A stretch of DNA of 64,000 nt from Aspidiotus rigidus (taxonomy: Eukaryota; Arthropoda; Insecta; Hemiptera; Diaspididae): positions 7,441,501 to 7,505,500 of the forward strand of contig JAVHKY010000001.1 of assembly GCA_035079385.1 (NCBI GenBank), read 5' to 3'. The position numbers and the translations under genes were made by a program. Every line of letters begins with the position of its first letter. The first letter of the stretch is position 1. A model generated the notes under the pieces. It saw nothing but the letters and a program-made list of their open reading frames with translations, did no database searches and had not been told where the DNA came from. Below are positions 45,135 through 54,894 of the stretch, piece by piece.

Positions 45135-46254
45135 AACTCACGGGTTCCTTAACGGTCGGACTTGCTCGGGTACCTAACTGACTTGCGATCTCCAGAAGCC
45201 CGGACAAGGTTATGGACCAGCGAGGGCTCCGTAAAAGGGAAACCTTCGCGTGGGGGCAAGATTTTTAAGTGAAGAAAGACGTTCGATGCCACAATCACCG
45301 GGGGTTCTGAAGTGAGCCAATCCGACTCTGCACTTTACATTCTTTGCTCTAGCACCGGTCAATATCAACGAGACAAAAGATTTTGTGATTGTGATGATTC
45401 ACCTAGAAATTCATTCATTGTAAATTGACGGCAAAAAATCAATCTCGGGCCTGGTTCATCTCAAAAAGAGAGAATGTGTAGCAATTATCGTCGTGCTAGG
45501 CGAGGGAAGTGAATTTTCCGACTTCTCACTACATTCAAATTCTTTTGCCTAAAACAAGGAGAATTTCCGTCTGTTGGGCAAAGCTGGTTTCTTGCCGCGA
45601 GTTCGCAACGGAAAAAGAAGCTTTGTAAATTTACATAGTCTTTTCACGCATCACAAGAATTTCAGCAAGTTCGCCCGGCCCGATGAAACACGGGGTCGGT
45701 CGTAGTCGATCTCTCACCGCAGATACGTAAGAGAAAATTAGACTTTGGCAATATTCCTTTCATCGTCTGAAACGACTAGATTTGCCGCACATCTGCCCGC
45801 CTCGATCATAGCGGGGCCTCAATCGATCTCTCACCGCGAGTCCACAACGGAAGACAAGCTTCTTGGCGTCACTCCCTCCATCACCCTACACAACGAGAGT
45901 TTTCGCGCACTCGCCCGGTCTGATTGAACACGGGGCTCATCATGACTCCACAATAGGAGATAATCTTGGTAACTTTTCGACCACTGCTAAGAACAACGAG
46001 AGTTGCATACATTTGCTCGCTTCAGTCAAACTAGTGGCTCTCACCGATCTTTCACCACGAGACCACAACAGAAACCGATTGCACCTGTTCTATGGCAGAA
46101 ATTTGATTTTAATACTGAGAGTCGAAAGTCGAAATTTTTCCAAGTCTGAACTCCTTTATAAGAGTAGGTCAGTTTTTGCCAAACGGGGCGGGGTGGATAC
46201 TAGAATTTTCAAAAAGACCCCCAAAAGAATAGGTTCTTTGTTAAAACTTGATCG
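45135..46254 (-). mobile_element. Old HCM-related element enclosing 110-bp satellite
   Basis: The left end ACTCACGGGTTCCTTAACGG resembles the inverted 3' end of the 38.8-kb copy. The right end is clearer: degraded monomer GAAATTTTTCCAAGTCTGAA, then TTTTCAAAAAGACCCCCAAA and GGTTCTTTGTTAAAACTT, matching the minus-oriented 5' end. If both ends belong together, the 110-bp array replaces most of the usual 45-bp array. Confidence 0.4.
45540..46080 (+). repeat. ~110-bp diverged satellite, site 2 (five units)
   Basis: Unit starts are near 45559, 45654, 45777, 45894 and 46001. Each begins (C/G)A(G/A)A(G/A)TTT(C/T) and carries a GCCCG(C/G) word, ACGGGGC, GATCTCTCACCGCGAG-type and CCACAACGGAA-type words. 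Units are considerably diverged. The 60- and 161-residue plus frames over it are translations of the repeat. Confidence 0.65.
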
Positions 46255-46749
46255 TACATATAATACAGTACAAACAAATAGACCGATTCACTTGGACATC
46301 AAAATTCTGTCCAAATTGGGGAAGGGGTTAGCCTTCAAAATTGAGTAGAATAAAATATTATGAATGTGTAAAGATGAGAAGGAGAGAGGGTATTTCACTT
46401 CGTGGCAGGCTCCAAAGTATAAAATGTGAGTAATTAGTGAATGATGGGTGATTTTTGACCAAAATTTAAAAAATGAGAGACAGGAAGAGTGCACATTTCT
46501 TTGGACCTCAAAATGTTATTGTGTGCAGCGGCAAAATAACGGGTGAACAAAATCCAATTTTTCCTTAACAAAATGTGAAAAAAATTATGACACCGATTTC
46601 CATCTAAAATTTGTAGGTGGGGGGCTGCTTTTCTCCAGCCCCTCAAATTTAAAATGTCTGGGAAATGTCTGGGAATTTTGGCCAAGATCACGGAATTTTT
46701 TCAAGATTTGTCAAAAAAAGTAAACTAAGTTCAAACTAAAAAATTTTTC
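46255..46749. other. Gene-free stretch
   Basis: No recognisable gene or repeat. Overlapping minus frames of 68-85 residues look like chance. Confidence 0.45.
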
Positions 46750-46898
46750 CTTACTAAACAATAAAGAGTAATACTCCGACGTGGAGTAAAAAAATGCAAA
46801 CCGCAGAAAAATGAAAATACGACGAGCGCTTTCGGTTAAACAACCATCTTCGAGCCTGAAATGAAAGCAACTGACGAACAAAAGAGAAGAACGAGGTA

Positions 46899-47765
46899 TT
46901 AAGATCGTCCAAACGAGAAATCACGGTGTGAGTCATAAACAAGTTCGATCAGGCCATCTTCCGGAATATACGAATTAAGAACAGTGATACCGTCAGTGTT
47001 GAGATGACGAATTATCTCTATATTCTCGAGGGCGATACGCTTACGGTAGGAATTCTCCTTATGGAGGAGCTTTTCGGATCCCTCACGGAAGCTGTGGCCA
47101 CTGTTTATTAAGTGATCGGCGAAAGCTGACTCCCCCAAGTGTCCCTTCTTCCAAGACTTCAGGTGCTCAGCTACTCGAACTTTCATTTGGCGGCTGGTCT
47201 CACCAATATAAAAGCCTCCACAATCCTCACACTCCAACTTATACACACCACTCCTCTCATCAACAGGTATGGGGTCCTTCAGTCTCACAAACAACCTCTT
47301 GACTGTGGTAGGGTTGTAAAACGCGGGTCTGAAGCCAAACGGGCGAAGGGCCCGACCCAATTGCTGGGAGAACTTCCCCAAGAAAGGGAGACTGATCCAA
47401 CGCAAACGGCGATCACGGATCGTGTCTCGGGGGAGGGAGGTGGTGGAATCCAGGAGGCCCCTCGTAACTTTCCTCCGAACCATCACGTCAACATCAACAT
47501 TGACCCCATTCACTCTGGCCAGGTGTTTTATTGTGATTAACTCTTTCTTGAAGGCAGACTGACTCAAAGGAATACGAGTCAGTCTGTGAACTAGGCTATG
47601 AAAAGCAGCCATCTTGTGAGCAACAGGACCGAACGAACCACCGTGGACTAAAACATCGGTCGTAGTATCTTTCCTGTAAATTCCAAACTTATGGATACCG
47701 TCTATTATAGAGATCGATAAATCCAAAAAGTTAATGGAAATACCCCTATTTCCAACGTAAATTTG
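46899..47765 (-). pseudogene. Penelope-like GIY-YIG endonuclease part
   Basis: The frame continuing after the frameshift gives about 285 residues. A linker of about 150 residues with basic clusters (RRKVTRG, RDRRLRW) leads to GVYKLECEDCGGFYIGETSR, which holds the GIY (here GVY) and YIG motifs and a CxxC pair of the kind found in PLE endonucleases. VRVAEHLKSW and SAFADHLINSGHSF follow, supplying the conserved Arg and the H-bearing motif. The C-terminus (IALENIEIIRH) resembles other PLEs. The endonuclease nicks target DNA to prime reverse transcription. The domain looks complete and undamaged. Confidence 0.9.
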
Positions 47766-48610
47766 ATGGAAGGGTACCAGGAATTGAGATACCTCAGAAA
47801 CTCACCAAGGAGATCTGGGTGACCAGTCCAGGTACATAGAACGTCATCAACGTACCTGTGCCAATAATGAATATGATTAAGTAACACCTGGTTCGAGGAA
47901 AAGAGGTCAAGTTCAAACTTAGATATGAAGATTTCGGATATGAGAGAGCCTAGTGGTGATCCAATGGGGATCCCTACTTCGTCAGGGAATTCGAAAAATT
48001 TCCCTTCAAATTTACAATAGTTAGGGGACCAGCAAGTATTAAGAAGATCGAAGAATTCGTGAAGCTCATTATGAGGAATGTTGGCTTTGACGAGTAGCTC
48101 ACCCATACGCTGGATAGTAGCAGCCTTAGGAATATTCGGGAACAAACCAACAACATCAAACGAGCAGATGGTCGTTCCCGGGGGAAGGCTTACATCCTTG
48201 AGGACGTCAGTTAAAGAGGCCGAATTCAAGACCGAATGAGGGGATTCAAAATCAATACGATTTTTGAACCAACGGTCAAAGAATTTAGCAAGGAGGTAGG
48301 TAGGAGAGGAGACGAAAGAAACAACGGGTCGCATCGAGGTATTGTTCTTATGCACTTTAGGCAGCCCGTACAAGAGGGGGGGGGGTGTGGGGTTAGGAAC
48401 GAGGAGGGCTTTTTTCAAAGCAGGAGTTTTGATAACAGCCTCACTCCTGTTGATGACACACCTAACTTCTTTGACGTGCTTGGGAAAGCTGAAATCCTCA
48501 CTCTCTTTAGCACCACACTGCTGTAGGACTTCATGGACCTTAGAAGAATAGGCCGATCTCTCCATCACTACAACAGCGTTGTAACTTTTTCCTTCTTTTT
48601 TCTCTTTTTT
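47705..48610 (-). pseudogene. Penelope-like reverse transcriptase part
   Basis: About 290 residues in one frame from near 48610 to the premature stop at 47705. Motifs in order: VVVMERSAYSSKV at the truncated start, YGLPKVHKNN and MRPVVSFVSSPTY (RT1/2), ICSFDVVGLFPNIP (RT3, motif A with catalytic Asp), EVGIPIGSPLGSLISEIF (RT4, motif B), and HRYVDDVLCTW (RT5, motif C, YVDD). The thumb region begins after it. PLE RTs copy RNA into the target using a 3' end, and their family is related to telomerase RT. The catalytic Asp residues are all intact; the loss is at the N-terminus and at the frameshift after FTLE. A start codon at 48568 is arbitrary because the true start is missing. Confidence 0.9.
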
Positions 48611-48620
48611 TTTTTGCTTT

Positions 48621-50846
48621 TCAGTGGAGATTGCGGTCTGGGCAAACCTAAAAAATTAGGAATTTTATCTTGAGACAAAACTGGTCACCCTGTTAATAAT
48701 CTGTAGCATTCAAAAACAGTTGTCCGATAAGCACGGACAATAGCGATTGAAGCGCGCTCTGACCAAACAACTTCTTCTCGCGCACCCTGCGAAAGGTAAT
48801 CATTGATTGAAACTGGTAAAATGATCGTGCACAATCTCTAAGAATATGTGAAGAACTAACTGGAGGAGTCCCAGTTCGCTACAAAACTAATCTCATTGAG
48901 GGCACGATGGACTACAAGATATGTACTCTCTGACTCATTTCGTGTTATCAATTTTCACATTCGCATCTTTTTCACCTTCACTTCGGGGTAGATACGGGTT
49001 AAGACTAAGAATTCTTCCCCTTTTCAAGGACAAATTTTTTCAAACTATTCGATCTATGTTCACTCACTAATGCGAGGAATGATATGATGTCATTGCGATG
49101 ACGAACTCTACAAGTATTCTTCTCCAAACTGTTTGCCTATGAATGTATTCATCGACGGTCTGAGTATTTATGATGGCAACTGTTGTAAGGAGGAAGAAAA
49201 GAACGACGAATTCATTTATTCAATAGGCAAGCAATTAAAGTTTGTAACTTCAAACATTAGAATTTCCCGTTTTCTTCTATATAATTAATGGGACGAATTC
49301 AGCGTCTACTTTGGCGGACCTTTCAACAAATCAATAGACAATATGAAAGCAGTTTCGAAAAAATCATTATGACGCTAAGCGATTTTGTATAATTGCACGA
49401 AGATGTCTGCGTGTGGGTCGCGTAATTTTTTCTAATTAGTCGAAGTTGTTCAACTATCTATTACGAGAAAGCTTTTCAACAATATTACGTAATGTATGAA
49501 CTGTTGTTATAGAGAAAGAAAGCTTATTGTGTGTAACAGAATTTCTGCCATGAGTTTCCAAAGTGTAATATGTAGGACGATAAGTCCGTCCAAAATTTCA
49601 TTGAACATCATATCACGTACTTATATTAGTAAAACTAACTATATTCATGAGAATCTGGAATATTTTATCTATTAATTGTAAACAGTGATTTTCCAAGTCT
49701 CTTTTCTCATAAAAGTTCATACATCATAATTATTCGAATATGAGAAGCAATATTTAATACTTAATATTAAATGCCCGTCTCGACTGATTCGTTTGATAAA
49801 TTATTATGTATAATTGACACTCTAGCGAAACTACAGAAAAGATTGAGATCAGTGATATCAGCTGAGAGCTGCGTTGCTTTGTTTCTTTCAATTTTCAACC
49901 CGAGTTCATTCACCTGAAAATAGGAAGTTACTTATTCTATGTATGTTGCATCTTGTATCATATATAATAATTATACATGAATAATTTTCGAGCTTATGGA
50001 ATGCACATAAATTATTCAGGGTATTTTGCAAAGTATTTTCAACGCTGCGCCGAGTGCAACGCCATTTTGCTGTTTTTCAATTATTGAGCGATAATCATGT
50101 TTACTTCCCGCGCTTCATCGCGACAGGTATGTATCTTCTCGCGCATTGAAATTTTGTTGCTCGATAAGATATGTTAGGCGTTGCAAACAATAAACGCTGT
50201 AACTAAAAATGAGTATTGCTTACTAATGAGAGGTACAATTAATATCGAAAAACGGCAAGTGACATTGTACACTCAGGTCGAAAATACGTATAGAAATACC
50301 CTCAGTAGTTCATACGCTTTCTAAATTTTCGAAAGTTCGCGAGTGTAATAAAAGAAACCGGTTCATTTAACAAGACGGGCGTGCCAGAGAAGACGATAAT
50401 ATTGAGTGTGTTCTCATTGGTTGATAGAATTGACGGCTAAGGTTCATCATTGGTCGTAGATGGATCAGCCGAAAGGAAGGTGCGATACGTAGAACGACGC
50501 ATGAGACCATGGTCGCTATAAAGGAGGCCGGAACATGTACAGAACGATAACAGTGTACACGAAAGTCACCTTCCAAATGCTTCAGTGTAAAAATAGAGTC
50601 CCTTCTTCAAAATCATTAAGAAATCGGGAATCCTTCGATCATCTTCAAATGCGACCGAAATTTTAGCAACTATCCTCGGGTATCTCTGGCAATGATTTCA
50701 AATTTTTAGGTTTAATAGGTACAGTACTTATACCTTCACAATTTTCTGAATTTCTTCCCAGAAGAATGCACCCTTAACGCCGTTACGCATGTGCGTGGAT
50801 TAACGTAGTGCTATAGTGTGTATTTACAGAACGAACTATTGATAAA
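48621..50846. other. Gene-free stretch
   Basis: No domain in any frame and no repeat shared with the rest of the window. A 69-residue minus frame at 50367-50576 is unsupported. Confidence 0.5.
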
Positions 50847-51277
50847 ATGACGGCTTCCTTACGAAGTTAAACGAGGAACGCAGGGAACCTGCTGTTTTAT
50901 AAGTCAAGTGGAATTTGGTATTGAAAATTCAAGGAAGCCTAGACCTAGATAAAGCTAGTATAAAGAAGGCCTAACCTACTATAAGCCTAGTATAATACAG
51001 TTTGAGAGTCTAAATTTTTCGCGAATCTCCAGCTATATAATATGATAGCTCGATAGTCGAAATTTTTTCAAGTCCCTCTCCTATAGCTAGAGAGTCGGAA
51101 TTTTTTCAAGTTCCTCTCCTATCATATACCTATAGCTCAAGAGTCGAAATTTGTATAAGTCCCTCTCCTATCATATAGAGCTTGAGAATCGAAATTTTAA
51201 CAGGGAACCTGTTTCATGGGGGACTTTTTGAGAAATTTGCCGTGCGCCGTCCGCCGTCCAGCAAAAACTTGGAAAAA

Positions 51278-51701
51278 CGACGGCGCCTAAAAAAAGTTAA
51301 ACGAGGAACGCAGGAAACCTGTTTTATGAGTCAGATGGGATTTGGTATTGAAAATTCAAGGAAGCCTAGACCTAAATAGAGCTATTATGAAGAAGGTCTA
51401 CACCTACTATAAGCCTAGTATAATACAGTTTAAGAGTCTAAATTTTTCTCGAATCCCCAGCCATATATGATAGCTCGAGAGTTGAAATTTTTCCAAGTCC
51501 TTTTCATCCCATATATAGCTCGAGAGTCGAAATTTTTTTCAAGTCCCCATCCTATCATATATGTATAGCTCGAAAGTCGACATTTTTTCCAAGTCCCTCT
51601 CCTATCATACATAACTCGAGAGTCGAAATTTTTCCAAGTTTTTTGCTGGACGGCGCACGGCAAATTTCTCAAAAAGCCCCCCATAAAACAGGTTCCCTGT
51701 T
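51278..51701 (-). mobile_element. HCM element, copy I (inner)
   Basis: Starts CGACGGCGCC with part of the 3' stem lost (AAAAAAAGTTAAACGAGG), contains four to five monomers and the 5' hairpin AACAGGTTCCCTGTT ending at 51701. It sits after 'cttggaaaaa' of the host monomer region. Confidence 0.8.
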
Positions 51702-53065
51702 AAAATTTCGACTCTCGAGCCATATATGATAGGGGAGGGACTTGGAAAAAAACGACGGCTTCCTTAACGAAGTTAAACGAGGAACGCAGGGAACCTGTTT
51801 TATGAGTCGAATGGGATTTGGTATTGAAAATTCAAGGAAGCCTAGACCTAGATAAAGATAGTATAAAGAAGGCCTAGACATACTATAAGCCTATCATAAT
51901 ATAGTTTGAGAATCTACATTTTTCTCGCTCGAGAGACGAAATTTTTCCAAGTCCCCCTGCTATCATATATAGCTCGAGAGTCGAAATTTTTCCAAGTCCC
52001 CCTTTTATCATATATAGGTCGAGAGTCGAAATTTTTCTAAGTCCCCCTCCTATCATATATGGCTCGAGATTCGAAATTTTTCCAAGTCCCCCTTCTATCA
52101 TATATAGCTCGAGAGTCGAAATTTTTCCAAGTCCCTCTCCTATCATATATGGCTCGAGAGAATTTTTCTAAGTCCCTTTCGTATCATATATGACTCGAGG
52201 GTCCAAATTTTTCTAAGTCCCCCTCCTATAATATATGGCTCGAGAGTCGAAATTTTTCCAAGTCCCCCTTCTATCATATATACCTCGAGAGTCGAAATTT
52301 TTTTCAAGTCCCCATCCTATCATATATGTATAGCTCGAAAGTCGACATTTTTTCCAAGTCCCTCTCCTATCATACATAACTCGAGAGTCGAAATTTTTCC
52401 AAGTTTTTTGCTGGACGGCGCACGGCAAATTTCTCAAAAAGCCCCCCATAAAACAGGTTCCCTGTTAAAATTTCGACTCTCGAGCCATATATGATAGGGG
52501 AGGGACTTGGAAAAAAACGACGGCTTCCTTAACGAAGTTAAACGAGGAACGCAGGGAACCTGTTTTATGAGTCGAATGGGATTTGGTATTGAAAATTCAA
52601 GGAAGCCTAGACCTAGATAAAGATAGTATAAAGAAGGCCTAGACATACTATAAGCCTATCATAATATAGTTTGAGAATCTACATTTTTCTCGCTCGAGAG
52701 ACGAAATTTTTCCAAGTCCCCCTGCTATCATATATAGCTCGAGAGTCGAAATTTTTCCAAGTCCCCCTTTTATCATATATAGGTCGAGAGTCGAAATTTT
52801 TCTAAGTCCCCCTCCTATCATATATGGCTCGAGAGTCGAAATTTTTCCAAGTCCCCCTTCTATCATATATAGCTCGAGAGTCGAAATTTTTCCAAGTCCC
52901 TCTCCTATCATATATGGCTCGAGAGAATTTTTCTAAGTCCCTTTCGTATCATATATGACTCGAGGGTCCAAATTTTTCTAAGTCCCCCTCCTATAATATA
53001 TGGCTCGAGAGTCGAAATTTTTCCAAGTCCCCCTTCTATCATATATACCTCGAGAGTCGAAATTT
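51521..53065. repeat. 765-bp tandem duplication
   Basis: Sequence 51521 to about 52300 repeats from 52286 to about 53065 with almost no differences (one clear substitution near 52067/52832). The offset is 765 bp throughout, which is exactly 17 x 45. Each copy contains the same junction: a minus 5' hairpin, then GACTTGGAAAAAA and a new minus 3' end. It is a recent unequal exchange inside the stack. Confidence 0.85.
51753..52466 (-). mobile_element. HCM element, copy J (inner)
   Basis: Complete termini: CGACGGCTTCCTTAACGAAG at 51753 and AACAGGTTCCCTGTT at 52452-52466, with about ten monomers between. Entered after CTTGGAAAAAA of the enclosing monomer, and the enclosing array resumes with AAAATTTCGACTCTCGAG. 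Confidence 0.85.
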
Positions 53066-53329
53066 TTTCAAGTCCCCCTTCTATCATATATAGCTCGAGA
53101 GTCGAAATTTTTCCAAGTCCCTCTCCTATCATATATAGCTCGAGAGTCGAAATTTTTCCAAGTCCCCCTCCTATCATATATAGCTCGAGAGTCGAAATTT
53201 TTCTAAGTCCCTCTCCTATCATATACGGCTCGAGGGTCCAAATTTTTCTAAGTTTTTCGCTGGACGGCGTACGGCGCACGGCGTACGCCAGATTTCTCAA
53301 ATAGCCCCCCATAAAACAGGTTCCCTGTT
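52518..53329 (-). mobile_element. HCM element, copy K (inner)
   Basis: Left end identical to copy J 765 bp earlier, through duplication. The array is longer (about 12-13 monomers), and heptamers are better preserved (GGACGGCGTACGGCGCACGG). The 5' hairpin ends at 53329. The 134-residue minus frame at 52908-53312 is the 15-residue array translation. Confidence 0.85.
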
Positions 53330-53374
53330 AAAATTTCGACTCTCGAGCTATGTATGATAGAGGGGGACTTAGAA

Positions 53375-53764
53375 ATGCAGACGTTGCAATGGCAGCGGGG
53401 AACCCGCAATTCCTTAACTCGACCTCTCAGGTGGTGTGGAACTGAGTTGATAATCTTGTCATATAATTCAAATCGAAATTATCATTCTACATTCCCTCCT
53501 ATCATATATAGCTCGAAAGTCACGATTCTTCCAAGTCCCCCTCCTATCATATATAGCTCGAGTCTCAAAAATTTTTCTAAGTTTTTGGTTGGACGGCGGA
53601 CGGTAGCTCGAAAGTCAAAATTCTTTCAAGTCTCCCCCCCCCCCCTATCATATATAGCTCGAGACTCGAAATTCTTTCAAGTCCCGTAACCTAACCTAAC
53701 CTGCGAACGCGGACGTTTTCTGGGGATGTAATCTCCTAACAAAATGGATAGCGGGTTCCCCGCC
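53375..53764 (-). mobile_element. Hairpin-capped element, family 2, copy 2
   Basis: Minus-oriented copy of 22801-23332, inserted in an HCM array after GACTTAGAAA. It shares TGCAGACGTTGCAATGGCAG, CCTCTCAGGTGGTGTGGAAC, four to five monomers, a C-run, TAACCTAACCTAACCTGCG and AAAATGGATAGCGGGTTCCC. The 5' stem here is GCGGG/CCCGC with loop GAA. It is shorter than copy 1 because it has fewer monomers. Confidence 0.8.
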
Positions 53765-54515
53765 TAAAATGTCAACTCTCGAGCTATACAGTATATGAGA
53801 AGAGAGGGACTTGGAAAAATTTCAACTCTCGAGCTATCATATATAGCTGGAGATTCGAGAAAAATGTAGACTCTCAAACTATATTATACTGGGCTTATAG
53901 TAGGTCCAGGCCTTCTTTATACTAGCTTTATCTAGGTCTAGGCTTCCTTGAATTTTCAATACCAAATCCTGACTCATGAAACAGGTTCCCTGCGTTCCTC
54001 GTTTAACTTCGTTAAGGAGGCCGTCGTTTTTCCAAGTCCCCCTCCTATCATATATAGCTCGAGAGTCCAAATTTTTTCATGTTTTTTGCTGGACGGCGCA
54101 CGGCGCATGGCATATTTCTCAATAAGCCCCTCATAAAACAGGTTCCCCGTTAAAATTTCGACTCTTGAGCCGTGTATGATAGGAGAGGGACTTAAAAAAA
54201 ATTTCGACTCTCGATCTATATATGATAGGGGGGGGGGGGGAACTTGGATATATTTCGACTCTCGAGCAATGTGTGATAGGAGGGAGACTTAGAAAAAATT
54301 TCGACTCTCGAGCTATCATATATAGCTGGGGATTCGAGGTCTAGGCTTCCTTGAATTTTCAATACCAAATCCCATTTGACTCATAAAACAGGTTCCCTGC
54401 GTTCCTCATTCAACTTCGTTATAAGAGAGCCGTCGTTTTTCTAAGTTATTTGCTGGACGGCGGACGGCGCACGGCCAATTTCTCAAAAAGCCCCCCAGAA
54501 AACAGATTCCCTGTT

Positions 54516-54866
54516 AACAACCTTTCTGATCATTGCCAAATACGCAGGTTTCGGCCTTCTTTCGAGGTGGCCTTGGGCAGACGCTAGTTTCTATTTACTC
54601 AAGTTTACAAACAGAGCGACTCCCCGCCAATAGTACTTTTTACTTCTTTTGTAAACCCGAATTAGGCTTGTGCTAGGATAGACGTAAGACTTTTCACAAA
54701 ATCCTCCCGTGAAACAGTCTTCCCGTTCAAGTGAGTTTTAGCATTTTAAGATTGGAACTACTCTTGGAAAACCCTTCACGGTTCGTTTACGGTTTTCCGA
54801 AGGTGTTTTGATTAGGGCTGCTCCTGGGAAAATCGTCACAAAAAACTGTCGTGGTTTTTTGTCACA
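54516..54866. other. Gene-free spacer
   Basis: Starts in the nested stack's right flank. 'Aaacagtcttcccgttcaagtga' and 'gaaaatcgtcacaaaaaactgtc' words precede the CRE composite; the latter recurs inverted near 60515. No gene seen. Confidence 0.4.
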
Positions 54867-54867
54867 C

Positions 54868-54894
54868 TTGATGACGTCATCAATGACCTTGACC
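54868..54894 (-). promoter_or_regulatory. CRE palindrome plus TGACCTTGA half-site, site 3
   Basis: TGATGACGTCATCA is a perfect 14-bp palindrome, followed after one base by TGACCTTGACCT (TCAAGGTCA on the minus strand). Flanking text (CACAAAAAACTGTCGTGG and AAAGGCTTGAAG) is shared, inverted, with the site at 60455-60530. The composite is therefore part of a dispersed repeat of at least 100 bp. Confidence 0.45.

Larger units (their letters stand above)
46750..48620 (-). mobile_element. Penelope-like element, 5'-truncated
   Basis: One element on the minus strand with reverse transcriptase and GIY-YIG endonuclease in the order typical of Penelope-like elements. The 5' edge falls at a T-run near 48600-48615, inside the coding region, so the N-terminus and any upstream LTR-like part are missing. 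About 150 bp of 3' non-coding sequence follow the stop at 46899, including GAAGATGGTTG and ACCGAAAGCGCTCG on the minus strand. I saw no hammerhead-ribozyme core (CTGATGA with GAAA). A single frameshift near 47762 separates RT and endonuclease frames, so this copy is not functional as it stands. Confidence 0.9.
50847..54515. mobile_element. Nested stack of HCM elements
   Basis: From left to right the conserved termini are: minus 3' end 50847; plus 5' end 51199; minus element 51278-51701; minus element 51753-52466; minus element 52518-53329; family-2 element 53375-53764 (minus); plus 3' end 54026; minus 5' end 54141; plus 3' end 54435; minus 5' end 54515. Between termini lie only 45-bp monomers. 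Best parse: an outer minus copy entered by a plus copy (51199-54026), whose array was entered by two minus copies and a family-2 copy. A 765-bp tandem duplication then multiplied one junction. The last two right-hand ends lack left partners, so part of the stack was deleted. Confidence 0.85.

Noticed and set aside
46750..48700. Hammerhead ribozyme in the Penelope-like element
   Set aside because: Known in other PLEs, but no CTGATGA/GAAA core pair was found in the flanking non-coding parts here.
51883..53312. CRISPR-like array of regularly spaced repeats
   Set aside because: Monomers are directly adjacent with no unique spacers, the context is eukaryotic, and no cas gene is present. It is a minisatellite inside transposable elements.
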